Shown one piece after another: positions 23,087 through 33,611 of a DNA stretch of 64,000 nt. Origin of the DNA: Karstenula rhodostoma CBS 690.94 (Eukaryota > Ascomycota > Dothideomycetes > Pleosporales > Didymosphaeriaceae); the NCBI GenBank assembly GCA_010093485.1, contig MU001492.1:1225122-1289121 (forward strand), in the 5' to 3' direction. Both the position numbers and the translations under genes were made by a program. The notes beneath the pieces were generated by a model. That model was not told the DNA's origin and did not search any database. It saw nothing but the letters and a program-made list of their open reading frames with translations. Every line of letters begins with the position of its first letter. The first letter of the stretch is position 1.

Positions 23087-23583
23087 GATTACTTCGAAAT
23101 TATCCTAGATCGATGCTCCCAACAGTTCATTCGCATTGTTTTTCGACTATCGGAAAACAAAGAAACCTGTGGAAGTCGATCCATCGATCAACGGGCGGTC
23201 ACATCGTGCTAGCACAGACTCGGATACTTCCGAATCGTACTTTTGTTGTGGGGGTTTGGCGTAGTCCCGCTTGGAAAACGCAAGGATTATGCATCGTATA
23301 AGGTAGCAAGGCTTGACCAGTGGTCCATAAAATGAAGCATTTTACGCTGCAGTCCTGTTCCCCGAGGTAGAGATCGTGTGTGAGACTATGTACGTGCGTT
23401 ATAGGAGTTTCAACCCTAGGAGATGGCGCCTTTTAATTACCATACAACAAGCTACATACGAGCGCTATATAGCACGACCAGCTCGCTTTGGTCCCACATG
23501 CAACAGTTCAGGGTACTTTACATAATCCAAAAAGCAGCGCCAACTCCTGCAACGTCCAGCCGTGACACGTTAACTGCTGTAGT
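23087..23583. other. Intergenic region between convergent genes, no gene seen
   Basis: About 500 nt between the ends of the two paralogues. No supported features. Confidence 0.4.
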
Positions 23584-24303
23584 CTACTCGTCCTTGATGC
23601 CAATCACATTCTCCAACATAACCCGACGCGCATGACCGCCGTGACCCAAGTAGTGAAGGATCTGCTGAACGTCTTGATCTGCAGACATTGTTTGGCCCAA
23701 TCACGCCGTAAACGTGGATATGTCATACCACTCAGATCGAAGCACTCTTGGTCGGTTCCCGGGAATCCAGGAATCGCCGCATTGGTGATGTAGTGCTGCA
23801 AGGGCGCCAGGCCGTGGAGTTCTCGGGTCGCGCAAGATTGGCGCGTCGAGTCCTGTCGGAGTCAGCCAGGTCCATATCAATATCAGTTTGGCTACACCAA
23901 ACAAAACAAATAAATGATTTCAATGGAGCAATAGATCACAAAGCTCGGTTCGTTGCCCATCGTCGCCTCGGTCTGGGTTTGAACAGTACTTACGAGGCTT
24001 CTAAGCGGCTCAAGCGCGTGTTCATCTCATTGCGGATCGCATTGATCTGCTGCGCGAGTTCGTTTAGTGTGCCTTGAATCCGGGCGATAGCGGCAGCAGG
24101 GACTGTGTCAAACTGTACACGAAGCCGGTCGGTCAGGCCCGAGAGTGAATCGCTGATGTGGAGAGGTCGGGCATTTGGGGCATCTAGGGCCTTTGAAGCC
24201 TTTGAGGTCCGTGGGGCCGTCGGGGCATGTTGGGAGGCTGGTTCGGATGTATATTAGAACGCATATTGGGCCTCATTTTGGGAGGCATGTTAGAGTGCGC
24301 CAT
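23584..24303 (-). pseudogene. Frameshifted paralogue of the 22516 gene
   Basis: Segments 24183-23994, 23891-23729 and 23678-23584 are joined by introns of 102 and 50 nt with phases 2 and 1, the same as in the 22516 gene. Translations match its layout: a helical first part (DSLSGLTDRLRVQFDTV and on to SRLEAS), a middle part with LQHYITNAAIPGFPGT against LLHYKTGQPIPNFPPS, and a last exon with DVQQILHYLGHGGHARRVML. Within the middle exon the frame must change by one base near 23798-23806 (after NSTAWRP) to read on. No GT is available for an intron there, so the copy looks broken, or the assembly has an indel. A possible first exon at 24303-24261 starts MAHSNMPPK but needs a weak GTTCTA donor; the 5' end is uncertain. 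Confidence 0.55.
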
Positions 24304-24612
24304 ATTGAAGACCCTGGCGGATATATTTTGGTCGAGCGTGCGTGGAGATACGGACACGGCGGAGCATACTTTGAGGACACGGCGGGCAGATTATTAGGCT
24401 CTAATCGGGGAAGCACGGGACTGCGGTCCGTGGTGGTTGAATGCTATGGTCGTCTGATCAGCAGTATTTTTATCGACTGCCGACGAGCTGTATTCGCCAT
24501 GGTTGCTGTTTCTGGACCCAAAGGTTTCAGGTCAAAGTTTGTACCACGGCGGGACCCACAAACTCGTTTCGATCCTCACAGCTCCAACTCGCTCCGTGCT
24601 TTCTCAACCACC

Positions 24613-24974
24613 ATGTCTATCTCGGAGGCAGTCCATCACGGAATCGCATCGCAACTTCAGATATTCTCCGAGAGACTGGACTGTACGTCCAAAAACAATA
24701 CCATCCGAAACAATACCCAGAGGCACATCGCACTCAATACTATAAGACAGACATTTGCAGAGCTATGCGACCAGATGCAAGACGCCCGGGAAGCAGACGA
24801 TCTTGCTCGAGCAAGGCGCCTGCTGGTAAAATTTGAGAAAGCGTCTGTTGAAATGAGGAAGTTGGTGTCCAAAGCGTGAGTTACGGAGCATCGACGTATC
24901 GGATAGAGGGGCTGACACGTCACAGGGAGGTAGCCAAAAACAAAAAGGACCGGGACAACCGTAAACGGGCGTGA
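24613..24974 (+). CDS. Small helical orphan protein
   Basis: Two exons, 24613-24875 and 24926-24974 (intron 50 nt, phase 2), encode 103 residues. The product starts MSISEAVHHGIASQLQ, is predominantly helical and charged, with AELCDQMQDAREADDLARAR and a basic C-terminus (KNKKDRDNRKRA). No known domain, signal peptide or membrane segment. It is divergent from the frameshifted paralogue (starts about 310 nt apart) and sits in the orphan-gene block. An upstream in-frame stretch from 24175 is open, but the ATG at 24613 has the better context (CCACCATG). Confidence 0.6.
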
Positions 24975-25409
24975 GGTCGGAACTATGTGGTGCATCTGGG
25001 ATGATCAAGGGTCGATTTACAAAGTAGAAACGGAGATGTCCAGGAGCCTGGAGCAGACGCAACCATGGGCCTGCTGAACGCTTTTTGTAGTTCGCTCGTC
25101 TGTTCCTTTTCATGCATCACCCGAGTTATCAGAAGTGTAGCCTTTGTAACTGCTTGCGAACTCGGGCGTCGATTTCAGCCAGTGGGCTTGCGTATGTTTC
25201 TCATTGCCATCGAAGGAGCTTGCAATTCAGGCGACATTGCCCAACCTGGATTATCAGCTCATCTCAGCGATATCGTTATGAGTCTTAGGGTCCTCGTCTC
25301 GAATGCATCGAATTAAAAAAAAAAAAAGAAAAAAGGGTATATAGCGATATGTAATCGCTCGAAGTCATGGCTCATTAAGTCTCCGTCTCTCCCTCTCATC
25401 CAAAATGCG
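24975..25409. other. Intergenic region between convergent genes
   Basis: About 435 nt between two convergent 3' ends. It contains an A-rich run (13 A at 25315-25327, then G and 6 A). Confidence 0.5.
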
Positions 25410-26103
25410 TTACCGGCACTTGAATGATCCAATATCCGATATCCATTCCTTCTGCAACAGCGGCACGACCCCGTTGCTGGCGTATTCCTCGTCTTCGTCC
25501 GGCGTATCCCAGTTCACTACAAACTCTTTGATGTGTTTGAACGAGTCCTCTTCCTCCGTCTCGCAATCTTGCACACCGCGTCTGGACCATGAAATTAGCA
25601 TGTGATTTCGGCCTTCAAGGGTTGCCGAGAAGAGCTTACCTATACACCGTGCAAGCGCTAAAGCGTCCCTCAAACATTCCCGGTTCTGCAATACTCAAGA
25701 CTCTCTGTTCCTCGACCTTGGTGCAGCCCTGGTTGTACGCATAAGAGGCGCAGTTCTGTAGATCGGCCCCGGCGCAGAATCGCATCTGCATGTGCGGAAT
25801 CGGTGGCGATGTAGACGCTTCAGCCATAAGCTTTGCGATGTTCTCCAGCATCGAGTGCTTAGTCTGCTTCGCTTGCGTAGTCGCGTGCGGGTGGCGGAAT
25901 CCCGGGTGGTAATGGGCCGGCGCGGATGTGGATGGCGTAAAGTGGCCGCAGTGCGACATCATGTATACGAGGCCGAGCGGAAGGGCGAGGAAGGCGACGA
26001 GAGTGAGGAGAGCGCGGTGCGAGCTCATAGCCGGCGCTTTGTTGTTGTCGTCGTTATCGTGGCGGGCGCAATCGCCTGTAGGTGGGGCGGTCTTCTCGCT
26101 CAT
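25410..26103 (-). CDS. Small single-pass membrane or secreted Cys-containing protein
   Basis: Two exons, 26103-25640 and 25581-25410 (intron 58 nt, phase 2), encode 211 residues. A hydrophobic segment (LLTLVAFLALPLGLVYMM, about residues 32-49) follows a short acidic N-terminus, giving either a type II membrane protein or, if translation starts at the second Met (MSSHRALLTL), a signal peptide. The remainder has cysteines spaced as FCAGADLQNC-x7-C and C-x6-C later, and an acidic middle (DCETEEEDSF). No family recognised. It might be a secreted or endomembrane protein; an effector-like role would be speculation. Confidence 0.7.
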
Positions 26104-27728
26104 GGCTTCGGCTGCAACCTAATCTCTCAAGACTATGATATATCAAGCTGAACCAAAAAGTCGCAACGAGCGAGAACAACGGTGACGGTGAAGGTGAGTT
26201 GGATGGGGACTCAGACGCGCAGAGAAAGAGGCGCGAAGAGGAGGAAAGCACGCATGGCATATACCCGTCAGCGCCGCCTGTCACCTCGAATGCACCAACT
26301 CGTATCGTCTATCGCATCCTGCTCAGGTTCCCTCAGCCTGCATCCTCTTTCGCTAATTTACCTTTATGGAGGTCTCCATGTCGATAATATGGGGGCCTTG
26401 TTCAGGGGTTACGACCAGCATGTGGTCTTATCACTGGATGGCTTGGAATAAACAATATTCACTAGCACTTAACGGGCTAGCCTATTTCTGTGCAGGTGGC
26501 CACGCAGGAGCGGCTAGAACCAACGGGGGGTGGGGTGCAAATGATGCACTGGGGCCTCATACCGGTACAAAGGGCGATGGCAATAAATCTAGAGCTCAAA
26601 GGGCGCTAAAGTCCTAGATAGGACTAGCTTTAGTCTATATTAGGCTAGTCTATATTAGTCAGCAGCTCTACCCCTCAACACCTCGCAATAATTAGAAACT
26701 TTTCTCTATATTTTACGCCCTCTATAAAGGCTGCAAGGTAATACTAAGGAGTATAAGATATTTCTAAGGTATCTAAAAGTATTTATTTACTATAGGAAAG
26801 TAAGGAAATATAATATTGCGTAAATGCGTTCATTTCAGTGTTCCTACCCCTGTACAAACGTGACTTTCACGTGAGCTCCTCAAATTTTGCCATCGCCCTT
26901 TGTATGGCTGTCGACGGTGAGATTCCAAGGTTGGGCGTCAGACGCATGACTCGAGTGGCAAACATCAAATATAGGTTTAGGTTTACTGTGATGGTTGAGA
27001 GCCGAGGCAAGTACATGGTCCAGATCGTTCTTGGGTCGTTCTTCGGTCGCAATAATCTGCAGGCATTTTCTCCACAAGATCCCGGCTCCCACATACGGCG
27101 CGCACAATCATTCCTCGATGAGCAATCTGTAGCTGCGACCAAGCTTACTAGAGCTCTTACCGGGTTTGGCCGAGGTGTGAGATTCCTGCGCACCATCCAT
27201 TTTACAAACATCACTATCGAAAATTGCCATGGGCGATGGATGTGAACTATCGAGCCGAACACCCGGGTGCCAGGTTCGCTACTATGGCGGCCGGCCGTAA
27301 GTGCATCAAGGCAGTGGGTCTTCCGGAGCAGGGATATAGTAAGATCATAAATACACACTAGTATAGTACTTAATGCTCAAGAGGAGACTATCTAGGACTT
27401 CTTTAGCGTTATAAAACTCTTCTATGGGGTCTTTACTGCATGCAGGGCTAGGAAGTGGCTGCACCCACAGTAGTTGCCGGCGACCCGTCCTTTCCCCACA
27501 ATACATGGTGATTGAACGTCTACTCCTTCCTTGCAGGCGTTGCGTGTGTAAGCCTTTCACCATCTCTACCAATAGGTTTTGATAATGCAATCCCCATGCA
27601 CAAGCCTCAGCACTGCCCCTAGAGATATCGCCTTCGAACATCACCTGAACATGCTTCCAGGGGATCCCTTCAACACGACACGAAACAGCGTGATTCCACT
27701 CCACCCGAAAGGATTGATACTCTGAGCT
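26104..27728. other. Gene-poor stretch with an AT-rich tract
   Basis: About 1.6 kb without a supported gene. ORFs on both strands at 26838-27358 and one at 27345-27704 lack recognisable motifs. It includes the AT-rich tract annotated separately. Confidence 0.5.
26600..26830. repeat. AT-rich, TA-dinucleotide-rich tract, possibly RIP-affected
   Basis: About 230 nt markedly richer in A/T than the surroundings and full of TA steps. It starts with an inverted repeat (AGTCCTA GA TAGGACT, 26610-26625) and includes a near-direct duplication of TAGTCTATATTAG. It looks like the remnant of a repeat altered by C-to-T mutation, but its original identity is not recognisable. Confidence 0.45.
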
Positions 27729-28746
27729 CTAATCTTGATCCAAGCTTTCCCCCTGAGAGTGCGACGATGAGGCGTTGAGGTGGAAGTCTGAGAAAGTTGG
27801 CTTCGCAACCTTCTTAAACTTTTTCAAGGCGTTCTTCCTCGCCTTGTCGTCCAGCTCGTTTAGCCACTCGGTATCAGTCTCGTATCCGGGTATCATCTCG
27901 TTGCCGGGCTCGGCAGGCAGAAGACCATTGTTCTCCCACTGGTCGACCTCCTTGTCTCCGACTCTGCCAGCTCATGTTCCCTTCCACATGAGATACCCGT
28001 AGGTCGCCCAGTCCCGCGCAAACGCAGCACGACCCAGAGCTCGCAGCTCGGAGAAGTCCAATCGCTCTTTGAGTTGGTCGCTGAATTCTGGTATCGCGTG
28101 GAGATACTCGTATGCACAGCGATAAGTTCGGTGCCACTTGGCCTTCTTTCGGAACTCGTGGTTCGCGTTACCAGGAGCGTTGGCGCAGTAGTAGCACGGT
28201 GGCGGCTTGCTCTTATTCTTGCATTTCCAAGCGTCATGGTCAGTCGTATCGCAGTAGTAGCAGTAGACGGCGAAACCAATCATAGGAGAACTTTTGGTCT
28301 TTTAGTGCTCTGCGACTTCTGCAAGTAGCTAGTAAAGCGATAGGCGACTCGTTTGATCGATGCAAGGCTCCTTGAGAATTGAGGAGTCTTTCGGATAATC
28401 GTTCGAGTCGTTCGGGTACAGGCCAGAATAGGAACCCAACAACAAGACCGGCAGCAATGTGTGCATTGCATCGTTCACCGCGTTGTGGATTCATGGAGGG
28501 TTGATTCCAAACGCCTTGACGAGGGTTGTAAGACTTCCTGGTTTCTCTGCCTCTGCTTGCACCCGCCTGTGGATACCAATCTCGTTTGCAATCTGGGTGA
28601 CAGAGTCGATGACATGGACGACTGAATCCATCTTAGCTACATCGATACCCCACTAACTCCTTCAACGTAGGCGTAAGAGAACCGTCCGATGCAACGTCGA
28701 GACCGGACATAGCGGCGTCCAACCCAGACATGCTAGCTCGACTCAT
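27729..28746 (-). pseudogene. Pseudogene: exonuclease-like (Gfd2/YDR514C-type) plus zinc-knuckle protein
   Basis: A protein-like minus-strand frame starts at 28746 (MSRASMSGLDAAMSGLDV), shifts by one base near 28640, and then continues in one frame to TAG at 27731-27729. It is broken by stops at 28493 (TGA where PPxIHN would carry Trp), 28331, about 28304 and 27974. The segment LVKAFGINPP*IHNAVNDAM matches the ExoIII-like motif (HNAxxDA) of the fungal RNase H-fold Gfd2/YDR514C-like domain. It is followed by two Cys clusters (YCYYCDTTDHDAWKC, PPCYYC) like a zinc knuckle, and a charged C-terminus after the last stop. The TGA codons fit G:C to A:T changes as produced by RIP. The catalytic N-terminal part of the exonuclease domain is missing. 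Confidence 0.6.
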
Positions 28747-30333
28747 ATTGTGTCGGTTTCTACTCATAAGGTATCGTAAGCGGGATTTCTAGACTGATAA
28801 CTGATTACCACAGTCAGGCAAATCTGAATATAGTACAATTCGCAATACTAACAAGGTGTGAAGTATATCGGACCGGTCCGGTCTCAGAATTCGCTCGTGT
28901 TGATCCCGTCACTAGTAGTCGTCTGTCTCAGTATAGCTTGAATGTATATTAAGGGGTATTGGAAGCATTTAGGACAACTTAAAAGTATATTCAAGGGGTC
29001 ATTGCTGCTCAAACCCTGAAATGTCGGAAGTCTGAGGAAGTCTGAGTACAGTGGTGATGGGTAAGGCGATAGCTGTTATATACTGTGGCTAGGACCTAGA
29101 TAATGTACTGATTGAGTGTTGATCTCTCATCAATTCAAGAATAGTTGAGCGATGAAAACTTCGTCACATAAGGTCAGGTCTACGGACCACCACACTACGT
29201 GCGCGCACGCAAAGCCAGTCGTGTGCTACGAGCTTTAAAACTCCAAGCCGTAGATTTGTTCTCAAGTATTTCCGTGGGAAGCATATTCCAGGTAAAGTGG
29301 GTACTTATATTTTGAATAATAGGAAGTCAAAAGGGTGTAAGATGCGTTGCGTTCTATTGGAGTATGTCCCATGGTCATATCTCAGGAACGGTTCGTTTCT
29401 AACTAGCACTACCGGAGTGCACCCCGCATCATGTATAAAGGTGCGGAGCCTTTCGGAGCGTTGAATAGATGTAAAGCCGTTGGGAATCTTGCCCGGAAAG
29501 AGGGAAGGAGGTGGCGTTCTCATAAATACTGGCGAGTTTGCATAGAGAACGCACTCGTGTTGATTGTTGATGAACTGTTGATGGTCATCCCTGGGTGGGG
29601 AATAGGCAACCGTTGAAGTCGTTGTTGTAGAGCCGGTTGGCAGGCGCACTTGAACGACCATCAGATGATCCATTCGACAGCCGTGTAGCAGACTTCCATC
29701 TCGCCCTCCCAGTTCTCTCACCTTTCAGAATGATGACACATACGACTAGCCACCCACACATGTTGAAGCTAAAGATTCAAAGTCGAACTCGCACATCACG
29801 TGTGCGTTGCTGAATAAGCTCAGCCAGAGCCTGTCCAACAATTGCGGTACCGTTCCCACCCGCATAATGACGCGAAACTGTCCAACGCTATCGCAATCAT
29901 CCCCTCCCAGGCTGGACGATGTCTCTACATCACGTATCACTGCCACCAGCGCCCTCGCCTTCCTCAATCGCACGTTTTGACCGGGTTAGTGGGCTTTCAT
30001 GGCTGCTTGGCGAGGATTCCGTTTCCTTGGACAATCTTAACCTCCTGCCCGATTGGGCAGTTCATATGCAGGCGCGCGACTCGCAATCAAATGACATCGC
30101 GAGGGGACATTTAATAAGAGTGTGCTGTGCTCCCCGTATGATGCCAGGCATCCGTCATCCGTTGGGTCGCTTTTCCATCGCGTCCTTCTCTTACCTTGTC
30201 GCCGGGCATTCAGTTGTGGGGCGGCTTTAGCGTGTAATTTGAAGGCACGATTAGCGTGAGGTAGATCTCACGGCGTCTTTTTGATCTTTGAGATAACTGC
30301 GCTTGTGCCTCAAGTTTCCACATCGTCACCATC
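28747..30333. other. Intergenic region, no gene seen
   Basis: About 1.6 kb between the pseudogene and the peptidase gene. The right end must hold the promoter and 5' UTR of the peptidase. A minus-strand ORF at 29305-29721 has no recognisable features. Confidence 0.5.
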
Positions 30334-32742
30334 ATGAGGTCATACTTGCTTTTGGCAGCGGTGCTCCCGCTTGTTCGGGCAATCGAGCCTCTACGGGTGC
30401 CTCATCAACCTCTTGGCAACGGCACGAAACGCTTGTCTTTCAACGAAACAACGCTGACTCCCGGAACTCTGGCGGCTCAGACCAGATCTCTCGCATGGGT
30501 CAGTACCGGCGAAGACGGCGACTATATTTATACCGGCGACGATGGCTCCTTCATCTTCGAGAACATCGCTACTGGAGAATCAACGACATTTCTCTCTGCG
30601 GATAAGGTGCCCGCCGACTATTGGGACTACTCAATCTCGCCGGATGCAAGCCGTGTACTTTGGTCTGTCAACTATACCAAGCAATACCGCCACTCTTATT
30701 TTGCCGACTACTTGGTGCAAGATGTTGAGTCCGGAGAGGTCCAGTCGCTTGTTCCCAGCTCCAGCGGAGACATCCAATATGCGGAGTTCAATCCCGCATC
30801 TTCTTCCCAAATCGCGTTTGTTCAGGGGAATGACCTCTATATCTGGGAAAACGGTACAATTTCCCGTATCACTGAGGATGGCGGCCCGGATTGGTTCAAT
30901 GCTGTGCCTGATTGGGTGTACGAAGAAGAAATCTTTGGCGATCGCTACACACTTTGGTGGTCCCCAGACGGAAAGTACGTTGCTTTCTTGACGTTCAACG
31001 AGACGGGTGTCGAAACCTTCCGAATCCCCTACTACATGGACAGCGAATCGGTTGCACCTTCGTACCCGCGCGAACTGGAGCTGCGCTACCCCAAAGTCGG
31101 AGCCAAGAACCCTACTGTTGGGTTCAACGTTCTCGACGTGGAGGCGCTCAAGGTCACAAATGTGCCCATCACAGTGTGGCCGGAAGACGATCTAGTGCTC
31201 GGAGAGGTTGCTTGGTTGACGGAAGCCCACGGAAAAGTTCTGTACCGTGCCTACAACCGAGTGCAAGACCAAGAGAAGCTGGTCGTCGTTGATGTGCCTT
31301 CTTACTCGTCCAAGACAGTTCGCGAACGCGATGGATCCGACGGCTGGCTGGAGAACTATATAGCGATTTCCTACGTTGGTCCGATCTCTAGCTCCAACGC
31401 AACCTACGGAAACACCTCGACAGAGTACTACATCGACTTATCCGATGAAAGTAACTGGAACCACCTCTACCTATTTCCTGTCGACGGTGGTGAGAAGATC
31501 GCACTTACCTCTGGAGAGTGGGAAGTACGCAGCATCCTCAAAATCGATTCGAAGCGCAACTTGATATACTACACATCGACTGAGCACCACAGCACCGAAA
31601 GTCATCTCTACTCAGTCAACTACGTAACTGGAAAGAAGACAGCGTTGGTCGATGACACAGAAGTTGCATTCTGGACGGCCTCTTTCTCTTCAGGCGGCTC
31701 GTACTACGTGCTTCGGTACTCTGGTCCAGACGTCCCGTACCAAGAGCTGTATTCAGTCAACTCCACTGAGGCTATTCGCACCATCGTCGACAACAAGGCG
31801 CTTTACAACAAACTCCAATCGTATGCGCTGCCCAATATTACATACCATGAACTTCCACATCCGTCTGGTGTCAAGCTCAACGCGATGCTGCGTCTGCCAC
31901 CAGGCTTTGACGCGAGCAAGAAATATCCTGCGCTTCTCATTCCTTATGGTGGGCCCAATGCACAAGAAGTCCACAAGGACTTTACCGCGCTCAACTGGAA
32001 AGCATATGTGGCGTCTGACCCAGAGCTAGAGTACATCACTTTCACGGTTGACAACCGAGGAACTGGGTACAAGGGACGTGAGTTCCGCGCTTCCGTCACG
32101 TCGAACCTTGGAGATCTGGAGGCCCAAGACCAGATCTGGGCTGCCAAATGGTTGTCGGAGACTTTTGACTTCGTCGACAGCGACCATATTGGTATCTGGG
32201 GTTGGTCGTACGGTGGATACCTTTCCTCGAAGGTCGTCGAGGTTGGCGATCCTATCATTTCCTTCGCCATGATTACGGCACCGGTATCCGACTGGCGCTT
32301 CTACGATGTGAGTCTTCACAACCATACTAGATAACTTGCTTGCTAAAACAACACCTAGTCCATCTACACGGAGCGCTACATGAAGACTCCTACCCTCAAT
32401 GCCGCCGGTTACAACCAATCGCGCGTGCATGACTCTACTGGCTTCAAGAAGATCGCCGGTGGCTTCCTCATCCAGCACGGTACCGGCGACGACAATGTGC
32501 ACTTCCAGAATTCCGCAGCGCTGACGGACCTCTTGATGGGCGACCAGGTCAATCCAGAAAAGATGCAGAACACTTGGTTCACGGACAGCGACCACAGCAT
32601 CAATTACCATAACAATGGGAAGTTCTTGTACAGGCAGCTGAGCAAGAAAGTTTTCGAGGAGAAGAAAAGGGTGGGTGAGCTGAAGGGTGAGCACCAGTGG
32701 AGCAAGAGGAGCTGGGGAATGGAGACTGTGCGCAAGGTCTAG
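30334..32742 (+). CDS. DPP4: Secreted dipeptidyl peptidase IV (S9B)
   Basis: Two exons, 30334-32307 and 32359-32742 (intron 51 nt, phase 0), encode 785 residues. A cleavable signal peptide ([16 protein letters not shown]) and many N-x-S/T sites fit secretion. The beta-propeller domain contains the double-Glu motif that binds the substrate amino terminus ([10 protein letters not shown]). The C-terminal alpha/beta-hydrolase domain has the nucleophile in GWSYGG (Ser625), the acid in GTGDDN (Asp702) and the base in DSDHS (His737). The enzyme removes X-Pro or X-Ala dipeptides from polypeptides outside the cell. The absence of an N-terminal cytosolic tail with a membrane anchor separates it from the vacuolar DapB/DAP2 form. 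Length is normal for the family. Confidence 0.95.
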
Positions 32743-33611
32743 AGTTGGCTATAGAACATAGTGCGTTCCATATAATCGAAGACCCATCCACATTAATCGC
32801 CAGTACTCTCTCTTTGACCAATTGCCAGAAGTCGGAACGAGTACAACACGGATTGCTCATCCATGGCAGTCAGTCGTAAGGCCACACGGACTGTGTGTAT
32901 TTACGACGCTCTACCCCTTGGTCTAAAGTATGTTTGCTTTACAAAGCTTATCCAGAGCTGTGCTGCTAACGATATCCATCCAGCAAATTTCCTTCCTCAA
33001 AAACTTGCCATTCTGCCTGTGTAGACTCATCATTACCCACCTCGTACATTCTCATTCCGAGTCAGATCACTGGGGACCTCATGGAGAGCGCTGATACACT
33101 ATATCCTTAGCTTTGTTATTCTTACCACGGTTGCTTTGGGCTCGAGCCGTGACCTAGGCGGTTGATACAGTACGCGATCTTGTCGTTGACGTCCTAAAGT
33201 TGAAATTACGAAAGCTTGTGACGTATAGTGCACTTGAAATAGCATTATGTTACCTAGGATATCTGCTTGGTGTGGAGGTCTATGCAGGAAAGACACAGCT
33301 GAAGCTCAAGCGGCTACGGGCGATGGACACCGCGAGGCTGTTAGCAAATGGTGTTGGTGAAGAACAGACATTGATATCCGAATTTCAATCTCATTTACTT
33401 CGATCCAATTGTGCCTGACTCCGGGTGTAACCAGGATACTAATCGGTGGGACGAGAGAAGAACGGCGTCGGTGGGGTAGTTGTCTCGGAGGAGACTAAAG
33501 TTGGCAGCCCACCGAGATCCGAAGCATCTCCGTTCGGATATATACCCGCGTCTAAGCACGCAATCAAGTGACTCTTCCACCTCCACTCCCTCACCACAAC
33601 CACAAGTCCAG
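32743..33611. other. Intergenic region, no gene seen
   Basis: About 870 nt between the peptidase stop and the transporter start, same strand. It should include the peptidase 3' UTR and the transporter promoter. Confidence 0.5.

Noticed and set aside
26838..27358. Overlapping ORFs on both strands (135 and 163 codons)
   Set aside because: Neither has motifs; they compete for the same bases in a gene-poor, possibly RIP-affected region.
29305..29721. Minus-strand ORF of 138 codons
   Set aside because: No domain, no signal peptide, composition not protein-like.
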